A stretch of DNA of 64,000 nt from Oceanimonas sp052119705 (GTDB taxonomy: Bacteria; Pseudomonadota; Gammaproteobacteria; Enterobacterales; Aeromonadaceae): contig NZ_JBGQOP010000003.1 in NCBI RefSeq assembly GCF_052119705.1, positions 62,001-126,000 on the forward strand, written 5' to 3'. Shown here piece after piece: positions 58,089 to 64,000 of this stretch. Numbering within the stretch: position 1 is the stretch's first letter; the number at the start of each line of letters is the position of its first letter. The notes under the pieces were generated by a model, which did not search any database, had not been told where the DNA came from, and worked only from the letters and a program-made list of their open reading frames with translations. Both the position numbers and the translations under genes were made by a program.

Positions 58089-58434
58089 TGTTTAGCGCCA
58101 CGCCAACCACAGACTCCGCACACGTAGTCGCTCTTTTTTTACACAGAGAGCGTTAGCGGATGTTTTTGTAATCAAACATAAAACCGGCCCGAATAAATTG
58201 AGCCCTACAAAATACCCGCCTCCTGTAGCCGCCAACTTGTTCGGCGGTCCTGCGCAGCAGGATGGTTTGATATTTAGGAAAAACCAAACCGTGGCGCGCC
58301 CTTAAAATCTTGGTTCGGTTCTTGCATTAATCTGGCATTAGTCTGAAGTTGCCGCTGAGCTTAATCGCGTCGCGCAGCTTGATAGAGCACATTAGGCTGA
58401 CGATTAAGCCGCAGGATTGATGGGGAACACTTCA
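58089..58434. other. Region between fliJ and fliK
   Basis: No gene. It contains an inverted GGCGAACAAGTTGCC-type element (58225-58245) with flanking dispersed fragments, and the sigma54-like site at 58311-58326. Confidence 0.7.
58311..58326 (+). promoter_or_regulatory. Probable sigma54 promoter of fliKLMNOPQ
   Basis: TGGTTC-N5-TTGCA with exact GG-N10-GC spacing. The first element is less conserved (TGGTTC for TGGCAC). A TGGCAT a few bases downstream lacks a correctly spaced GC. Confidence 0.65.
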
Positions 58435-60540
58435 ATGACCATGAATATAATGTCGGTAAGCGTACAGACAAACGCACAAACAGGCGCAGCTGTTTCAGGC
58501 AAGGCCGCGAGCGCGGCTAATGGCGGCCTGTTTGCCGAGGTGTTTTCACAAGAGTCTGATAGTCAATCATCTCCCTCTTCCTTATCCGCAACCAATCAAG
58601 CTGCGGTGGCCGCTAGTGACCAAGACTCGTCTGTGCAAAATAAGTCTGTTCATGCTGAACCGGCGGAGCAAGCGCAGAGCGCGGAGCCTGACGACACGGA
58701 TGCCGAGCCTGCCGCTAACGCTTCTAACGTTAGTAGCAAAGCTGCGTCCACCGAGACGCGTGCTCGCCAGTCTGCAGATGAAGCGAGTACAGACCAATCG
58801 AGTGCAGACCAAGCTGAGCTTGCGCCGCCGAGTGCGCCTGCGCCTGCGCTTAGCCTTGCCCCAAACCAGGCATCTTACCTTGAATCTTCTGAGCTTGAGC
58901 CTTCTGAACTTGAGTCTTCGCAAGACAAAGCCAAGGCAGATAGCCTAGCCACGAGCAAAAGCCGTGAGTCAGCGTCACTCAACGCTCATGAGAGTGCTTT
59001 TGCTGAGCGGAGCCGCCAAGCTGGTGAAAACGCAGCCACCCAAGCTGATATGAATACCAAGCGGCAAGGCGGCAGCGCTTTGCCGCTTGAGTCTGCTGCA
59101 TCGCCAGCTCAGGCCGCTGTAAATACCGAATCCAATACTGAATCCACGGCTAAATCACTGATTGTCGACGGGCAGGGTCAGCATAAAGTAGAGAATAAAG
59201 CAGAGAGCAAAGCAGCCACGTTGCATTCAGATAACCCTGCAGCAAATGAGGCGGTAAAAGCGGCGGTCAATCAAGGCCCCTTACTTAATAGCGCGAATAT
59301 AGCCGCCACAGGATCCCTAAACCCAGCTGATTTATCGCCAACCACAGGCACCAAAGCTGGCGAGCTAACAGAAGGTGGGGCCAAACAAACGAGCTCAGCC
59401 GCTTCCAGCACCACGGCTCAAGCTGCTAGCGCGCAAGGGTTAGCATCGTCTGCGCAGGTGGTTAGCGCTCAAGCGACCCAAGCTGCTCAAGCCACGCAAT
59501 CTGCTCAGGCAAATAACCAAGCGGCACAAATTTTAGCGGAGCACGCCGACGTTAAAATGCAAGCCCAAGCTCAAACCCAAGTGAGCGAGCAAGCCGTTAA
59601 CACCGAGCAGGCTAACCGCACGGCCAATCTTGCTCCCGAGGCGGCACGCACCGCAGCACCGGACTGGTTGGCCCAAATTGAGCATGGCAAGCGTTGGTCA
59701 CAAGCACCGAGCAAGGGTACGGCTCAAACCTTAGCGACTGACGAGGCGTCGTCGGCCATAGACGAAAAATTAGCTGACAAATCCGGTGTCGCGCGGGCCA
59801 TTAACGCCGCTTTGACTAAGGCTGAGCGGGCTGATGGCCAAGCCACAGTGTCAGTGAATGAGCTGGCCGCGAATGCTGCAGGCAGTGGCTTAAGCCAAGC
59901 CACTGCCGAGCAAACCAAGCCCTTAGAAAGTACCGGCCAAGAGGCCAGCGGCTTACTCATCAATCGCGAAAATACCTTATTAGCGGCCTCGCCTGAGCGC
60001 ACCGCCATGTTAGATAAGGCGTTGACCTTGCATGGCTCGGCGGAGCAAAACGCCAAGCAGCTGGCGCAGCAAGCACAAGTTTTGGTCAGTCAGAACTTAC
60101 AAGAAGCCGACATTAAGCTGAATCCGTCCGAGTTTGGCGCCATGCGTATTCAAGTGCGCATGGAGCAGGGCGAGGTGCAGGTACAATTTATGGCCAGTCA
60201 TCCGCAGGCGCGCGAGTTACTCGAACAAGCCATGCCACGTTTAAGGGAGATGCTGCAGCAGCAAGGCATGAACTTACAGCAAGGTGGCCAGCAGCAAGGT
60301 AATCAGCAAGGGCAGCAAGCGCAAAACCAAGCCGCTGCCGGCTTCTTATCTGGTCAAGACTCAGGCCAGTCGGGGCAGCAGTCAGGTCAACAAGCCAACC
60401 AAACTGCCAGTCAAATAGGGCAAGAGTCTGAGTGGCGTAGTTATTCTGCTAACGGCGATGAAGTACAAGAGCAAAGGCTGAATAATCAATCTCGTGCGCT
60501 TTATGGTGCCGATGGCGCCAAAATAGACTTTTTTGCTTAA
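58435..60540 (+). CDS. fliK: Hook-length control protein FliK
   Basis: FliK acts as the molecular ruler for hook length and switches export specificity. The product (701 residues from ATG 58435) has a very long, low-complexity ruler region rich in Ala, Ser, Gln and Thr (about 30-540) and the conserved C-terminal domain: LNPSEFGAMRIQVRMEQGEVQVQFMASHPQARELLEQAMPRLREMLQQQGMNLQQ, followed by a Gln/Gly tail. GGGGAA lies 7 bases before 58435; in-frame TTG 58417 and ATG 58420 are less well placed. It is long compared with enteric FliK (about 400), as common in polar-flagellum species. Confidence 0.9.
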   Translation: MTMNIMSVSVQTNAQTGAAVSGKAASAANGGLFAEVFSQESDSQSSPSSLSATNQAAVAASDQDSSVQNKSVHAEPAEQAQSAEPDDTDAEPAANASNVSSKAASTETRARQSADEASTDQSSADQAELAPPSAPAPALSLAPNQASYLESSELEPSELESSQDKAKADSLATSKSRESASLNAHESAFAERSRQAGENAATQADMNTKRQGGSALPLESAASPAQAAVNTESNTESTAKSLIVDGQGQHKVENKAESKAATLHSDNPAANEAVKAAVNQGPLLNSANIAATGSLNPADLSPTTGTKAGELTEGGAKQTSSAASSTTAQAASAQGLASSAQVVSAQATQAAQATQSAQANNQAAQILAEHADVKMQAQAQTQVSEQAVNTEQANRTANLAPEAARTAAPDWLAQIEHGKRWSQAPSKGTAQTLATDEASSAIDEKLADKSGVARAINAALTKAERADGQATVSVNELAANAAGSGLSQATAEQTKPLESTGQEASGLLINRENTLLAASPERTAMLDKALTLHGSAEQNAKQLAQQAQVLVSQNLQEADIKLNPSEFGAMRIQVRMEQGEVQVQFMASHPQARELLEQAMPRLREMLQQQGMNLQQGGQQQGNQQGQQAQNQAAAGFLSGQDSGQSGQQSGQQANQTASQIGQESEWRSYSANGDEVQEQRLNNQSRALYGADGAKIDFFA

Positions 60541-60671
60541 CCGAAACGAGTACACTAAGCGCCGCTCTCTTAACGGGCGGCTGATGACAGATGCTGGGCG
60601 ATTGTCTGCTTAAGACGCCCGCACTCAAGAAACTAACTCAACGCACGTATTAAGAATAATTAAGGGTAAAC

Positions 60672-61145
60672 ATGGCCGATAATCTGATCATGCCTAAAGT
60701 GGCGTGGTACAAACGTAAACTTATTTTAATCCTCATTGCCGTTTTATTAGTGGCGTTAGGGGTTGGCGGCGCCATGTTATTAATGCCGAGTGGTGATAAG
60801 GTTGAACAAGAGCCCGTTGTCGATAATAAGCCATTATATGTGGGCTTATCGCGGCCGTTTATTTTCCCGGTGATGGCGGGACGACGTGAGCGTTTAGTAC
60901 AAATTGAAGTGCAACTTATGGTGCGCGGCGATCAAGGCCAACTTGATGCCCAACGTCATTTGCCGTTATTAGAAAGTACCTTGTTGACTGTATTTAGCCG
61001 GCAAACTGCCGACAATTACATCACAGCGGAAGGTAAACTCACCGTCAGGCAGGAAGCGCTTGATGAACTGAATGCGGTGCTGACCGAAGAAGTGGGTCAT
61101 CCTCTGGTCGAAAAAGTGCTGTTTACCAGTATCGTAATGCAATAG
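60672..61145 (+). CDS. fliL: Flagellar basal body-associated protein FliL
   Basis: Inner-membrane protein that surrounds the stator and stabilises it under load. The 157-residue protein has one membrane anchor at about 14-37 (LILILIAVLLVALGVGGAMLLM) and a periplasmic domain with FPVMAGRRERLVQIEVQLMVRGDQGQLDAQRHLPLLESTLLTVFS and LTEEVGHPLVEKVLFTSIVMQ, the family pattern. fliM follows by 7 bp. Confidence 0.94.
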   Translation: MADNLIMPKVAWYKRKLILILIAVLLVALGVGGAMLLMPSGDKVEQEPVVDNKPLYVGLSRPFIFPVMAGRRERLVQIEVQLMVRGDQGQLDAQRHLPLLESTLLTVFSRQTADNYITAEGKLTVRQEALDELNAVLTEEVGHPLVEKVLFTSIVMQ

Positions 61146-61152
61146 GTGAATC

Positions 61153-62208
61153 GTGAGCGATCTTTTATCTCAAGATGAAATTGATGCCCTGTTACACGGG
61201 GTAGACGATGTAGAAGAAGATGCCGGTAATGTGGGCGGCTTGTCTATGTTCGATTTTTCATCTCAAGACAGGATAGTGCGCGGGCGCATGCCCACCCTTG
61301 AGATGGTGAACGAACGTTTTGCCCGCCATATGCGCATCAGCTTATTTAATATGATGCGCCGCACCGCCGAAGTGTCGGTGAATGGCGTGCAGATGATTAA
61401 ATTTGGCGAATACGTGCATTCGCTGTTCTTACCCACCAGTTTAAACATGGTGCGCTTTCGGCCGTTAAAAGGCATAGGTCTGGTGACCATGGAAGCGCGC
61501 TTGGTGTTTATTTTAGTGGATAATTTTTTTGGTGGCGACGGTCGTCACGCCAAAATTGAAGGCCGTGAATTTACGCCCACCGAGCGGCGCGTTATTCAAT
61601 TATTGCTCAAGTTAATATTTGAAGATTATAAAGAAGCCTGGTCGCCGGTGATGGACGTGGAGTTTGAGTATTTAGACTCTGAAGTGAACCCGACCATGGC
61701 CAATATAGTGAGCCCGACCGAAGTGGTAGTGGTTAGCTCGTTTCATATTGAGTTGGACGGCGGCGGCGGTGATTTTCACGTGACCTTGCCCTATGGCATG
61801 CTGGAGCCCATTCGTGAGCTGCTGGATGCGGGGGTACAAAGTGATAAGGGTGAAAATGACCTGCGCTGGAGCAAGGCGCTGCGCGATGAAATTCTCGATG
61901 TAAAAGTAGACATGTCGGTGCGGCTGCTGGAAAAAGAGCTGAGTTTACGCAACATCATGAACCTGCAGTCTGGCGACATTATTCCCATCGATATGCCTGA
62001 GCATTTATTAGTGTCCGTAGAAGGCTTACCTACATTTCGTGCCCAATTGGGGCGCTCTGACGATAAGATGGCGGTGCGGATCAGCGAAAAAATTAAGAAA
62101 CCAGACACGGTTAAAACCGAACTCAATCAGGTTACTCGTCGCGGTATTCGCATTGACGGGGAAGCCGAATTAGAAGAATTAGAAAGAACGATCGAGGATG
62201 CATCATGA
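61153..62208 (+). CDS. fliM: Flagellar motor switch protein FliM
   Basis: C-ring protein that binds phosphorylated CheY and switches rotation. The 351-residue protein begins at GTG with the CheY-binding motif DLLSQDEIDALLHG, then the middle domain (MVNERFARHMRISLFNMMRRTAEVSVNGVQ, GKGLVTMEARLVFILVDNFFGGDGRHAKIEGREFTPTERRVIQ-like block) and a C-terminal SpoA-type domain (MNLQSGDIIPIDMPEHLLVSVEGLPTFRAQLG). It overlaps fliN by 4 bp. Confidence 0.97.
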   Translation: MSDLLSQDEIDALLHGVDDVEEDAGNVGGLSMFDFSSQDRIVRGRMPTLEMVNERFARHMRISLFNMMRRTAEVSVNGVQMIKFGEYVHSLFLPTSLNMVRFRPLKGIGLVTMEARLVFILVDNFFGGDGRHAKIEGREFTPTERRVIQLLLKLIFEDYKEAWSPVMDVEFEYLDSEVNPTMANIVSPTEVVVVSSFHIELDGGGGDFHVTLPYGMLEPIRELLDAGVQSDKGENDLRWSKALRDEILDVKVDMSVRLLEKELSLRNIMNLQSGDIIPIDMPEHLLVSVEGLPTFRAQLGRSDDKMAVRISEKIKKPDTVKTELNQVTRRGIRIDGEAELEELERTIEDAS

Positions 62209-62636
62209 GTGATGAACAAAACGAGATAGATGACGTTTGGGGCCAAGCCATGGCGGAGCAGGTTGCTAAAGAGGGCGCCGAATCTGAACCTGAGAAAACG
62301 GATGCCAATACGGCAAAGCCGGTAGAGTTGGATGATTTTAATAACACCCACAATGCGCCGCTGTCAGGAGATGAAAGGCGCAAGCTAGACGCCATCTTAG
62401 ATATTCCGGTGACCATTTCCATGGAAGTGGGCCGTACTCAGATCAGCATTCGTAATCTGTTGCAGCTTAACCAAGGCTCGGTAGTGGAGTTGGATCGCTT
62501 AGCCGGTGAGCCACTAGATGTGATGGTGAATGGCACCTTAATCGCTCACGGCGAAGTGGTGGTGGTGAACGACAAGTTTGGTATTCGACTGACCGATGTG
62601 ATCAGCCAAACCGAACGCATTAAAAAGTTGAAATGA
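62205..62636 (+). CDS. fliN: Flagellar motor switch protein FliN
   Basis: C-ring protein with a SpoA fold. The 143-residue protein has an acidic N-terminal extension (about 1-50) and the conserved core LDAILDIPVTISMEVGRTQISIRNLLQLNQGSVVELDRLAGEPLDVMVNGTLIAHGEVVVVNDKFGIRLTDVIS. It overlaps fliM and fliO by 4 bp at each end. Confidence 0.97.
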   Translation: MSDEQNEIDDVWGQAMAEQVAKEGAESEPEKTDANTAKPVELDDFNNTHNAPLSGDERRKLDAILDIPVTISMEVGRTQISIRNLLQLNQGSVVELDRLAGEPLDVMVNGTLIAHGEVVVVNDKFGIRLTDVISQTERIKKLK

Positions 62637-63007
62637 TGCGCACTTTTTTCATGTTATTACTGCTGCCCATGGCAGTGCTGGCAGAAGGGCCAGAGATCAA
62701 GTGGGGCTCTTGGGCTGTTTCGTCATTAGCTGTGATAGCCGCCATTTTCGTGTTGGGCTGGCTGTTGCGCCGACTGCGTGGTGCCGCACTGTTGGGCGGC
62801 AGTCGTCAGCTTAAAATAGTGGCCTCATTAGCCATTGGCCAACGGGAGCGCGTGATGGTGGTGCAAGTGGGAGAAGAGCAATGGCTGCTCGGCGTGACTG
62901 CGCAACAGATCTCTGGCTTGGGTAAATTAGAGCAACCGCTAGCGATGGAGCCAACTAAGAGCTTATTAGCGAAACTTAGCCCAGAGCAGCCAGCAAAGGA
63001 TTTGTAA
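62633..63007 (+). CDS. fliO: Flagellar export protein FliO
   Basis: Membrane protein that helps assemble the FliP-FliQ-FliR export gate. The 124 residues have an N-terminal signal-like stretch and a membrane segment (WAVSSLAVIAAIFVLGWLLRRL, about 26-47), then a cytoplasmic part with IVASLAIGQRERVMVVQVGEEQWLLGVTAQQI, the FliO signature. Its stop overlaps the fliP start by one base (TAATG). Confidence 0.9.
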   Translation: MMRTFFMLLLLPMAVLAEGPEIKWGSWAVSSLAVIAAIFVLGWLLRRLRGAALLGGSRQLKIVASLAIGQRERVMVVQVGEEQWLLGVTAQQISGLGKLEQPLAMEPTKSLLAKLSPEQPAKDL

Positions 63008-63870
63008 TGAGCCAACGATTAGGGGCCGCCGAGCACAACCGCTTGGCAAATTTTTCTAGCCGTGCAGCTGCGTGCTTAAAACGCAGCTCATTCTTGGCAT
63101 GGCGCGCTTGCTTTAAATGGAGCTGGCCGTTACTGCTGGGCGTGGTGCTGATGCTGCTGTTACAGGCTAATCCGGCCTTTGCCCAACAAGGCATGTCTGC
63201 GGTGACCGTGACCACCAACGCGGATGGCAGCCAAGAATATAGCTTGACCTTGCAAGTGCTGGCCTTGATGACGGCGCTGTCGTTCTTGCCGGCGATCGTC
63301 ATTATGATGACGTCTTTCACCCGAATTATCATAGTGCTGTCAATTTTACGTCAGGCCATGGGCTTGCAGCAAAGCCCGAATAACCAAGTTTTGATTGGCA
63401 TTAGCTTATTTTTATCCTTTTTTATTATGTCGCCTGTGCTCGACAAGGTGAACGAAACCGCCTTGCAGCCTTATTTAGCTGAAGAGATCACTTCTAAAGA
63501 GGCGCTGTCGTTTGCCGAGTTACCGATACGTGACTTTATGCTGGCGCAAACGCGGGTTAAAGATCTCGAAACCTTCCTTAATATCGCGAACATTCAAGTG
63601 GATAGCGAAGCAGAGGTACCACTGCGGGTGGTGATTCCGGCTTTCGTGACCAGTGAGTTAAAAACCGCCTTTCAAATTGGTTTTATGCTGTTTTTGCCCT
63701 TCTTGGTGATCGACTTAGTGGTGGCCAGTATTTTGATGGCCATGGGTATGATGATGCTGTCACCTATGATTATCTCGCTGCCCTTTAAACTCATGCTATT
63801 TGTGTTGGTCGATGGCTGGAGTCTGATTATGGGGACACTGGCCAATAGCTTTGGCTTAGGAGCGGGATAA
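63007..63870 (+). CDS. fliP: Flagellar export gate protein FliP
   Basis: Core subunit of the type III export gate. The 287-residue protein has the family motifs LALMTALSFLPAIVIMMTSFTRIIIVLSILRQAMGLQQSPNNQVLIGISLFLSFFIM, SPVLDKV and the C-terminal FQIGFMLFLPFLVIDLVVASILMAMGMMMLSP. It carries a longer N-terminal part than enteric FliP (about 245): a basic stretch of some 40 residues before the signal peptide (LLLGVVLMLLLQANPAFAQQ). A single start at 63007 is available, coupled to the fliO stop. fliQ starts inside its stop codon. Confidence 0.95.
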   Translation: MSQRLGAAEHNRLANFSSRAAACLKRSSFLAWRACFKWSWPLLLGVVLMLLLQANPAFAQQGMSAVTVTTNADGSQEYSLTLQVLALMTALSFLPAIVIMMTSFTRIIIVLSILRQAMGLQQSPNNQVLIGISLFLSFFIMSPVLDKVNETALQPYLAEEITSKEALSFAELPIRDFMLAQTRVKDLETFLNIANIQVDSEAEVPLRVVIPAFVTSELKTAFQIGFMLFLPFLVIDLVVASILMAMGMMMLSPMIISLPFKLMLFVLVDGWSLIMGTLANSFGLGAG

Positions 63871-64000
63871 TGAGCCCAGAAGTGTTCGTTGATATCTTTC
63901 GCAGCTCCCTTTGGCTGGTGACGGTATTGGTCTCGGCGGTTATTTTGCCCAGTCTCGCCATCGGTTTGGTGGTGGCTGTGTTTCAGGCCGCCACGTCCAT
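63870..64000 (+). CDS. fliQ: Flagellar export gate protein FliQ, partial at the window edge
   Basis: The first 43 residues are visible: MSPEVFVDIFRSSLWLVTVL, a hydrophobic stretch, then ILPSLAIGLVVAVFQAATS, the start of the two-helix export-gate protein FliQ (about 89 residues in full). The ATG overlaps the fliP stop by one base (TAATG). Reading is cut by the end of the window; fliR and flhB would be expected next. Confidence 0.93.
   Translation, partial: MSPEVFVDIFRSSLWLVTVLVSAVILPSLAIGLVVAVFQAATS

Noticed and set aside
58331..58352. Second sigma54-like site TGGCAT near fliK
   Set aside because: The following TTGC is 15 bases from GG, not ten, so the spacing is wrong.
58520..58948. 142-codon frame inside fliK, plus strand
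   Set aside because: Alternative frame of a low-complexity Ala/Ser-rich gene, where long shadow frames are expected; basic, biased translation.

Overview
The window is a stretch of a gammaproteobacterial chromosome, about half G+C over most of its length. It carries the polar-flagellum gene set in a Vibrio/Aeromonas/Shewanella-like arrangement: flgT divergent from flgOP, flgAMN, cheV-cheR, flgBCDE, flgFGHIJKL, fliC-flaG-fliD-flaI-fliS, flrA, flrBC, fliEFGHIJ and fliKLMNOPQ. FlgT/FlgO/FlgP and the sigma54-dependent FlrA/FlrB/FlrC cascade point to a sheathed- or polar-type marine motor. My best guess is an Aeromonadales relative (Oceanisphaera, Oceanimonas or Zobellella type); this is inferred from gene order and protein style, not from a search.

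Layout. Bases 1-4064 are an A+T-rich fragment of a DNA phosphorothioation (Dnd) island: the end of an unknown gene, a DndA-type cysteine desulfurase, and a convergent pair encoding a Dnd-associated putative methyltransferase and a small conserved partner. After a nucleoside deaminase, 5125-23536 holds the first flagellar block. Between flgL and fliC lies about 16 kb of accessory DNA: an SSB-like gene, a hipBA toxin-antitoxin pair, then a sugar/glycosylation cluster (ugd, rmlB, rmlA, a DegT-type aminotransferase, a WbqC-like protein, a second PLP-fold protein, a sulfotransferase, a methyltransferase). It ends with a very large opposing gene that joins a TPR/GT41 (O-GlcNAc-transferase-like) enzyme to a GT56 (WecF-like) enzyme, directly beside the flagellin gene. 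The second flagellar block (39663-64000) is broken by an Abi/HEPN gene flanked by direct repeats, one of which is split by an intact 1270-bp IS3-family element, and it runs off the right edge inside fliQ.

How the parts fit. Sequence-matched sigma54 sites (GG-N10-GC) precede flgB, flgF, fliE, fliK and, on the minus strand, flgT; a weaker one precedes flrB. Sigma28 sites (TAAA-N15-GCCGATA) precede flgO, flgM, fliC and probably cheV. This matches a FlrA to FlrBC/sigma54 to FliA/FlgM hierarchy. A perfect FNR-type palindrome lies upstream of flrA. The sugar cluster can make dTDP-4-keto-6-deoxyglucose and aminate it. GT56 enzymes use a dTDP-4-acetamido-4,6-dideoxy sugar, so the giant fusion could both prime and extend a glycan on flagellin.

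The most unusual structural signal is a family of arrays with an exact 7-bp period at many loci, mostly between operons and often as inverted pairs. One such inverted pair sits in frame inside the rmlB coding sequence.
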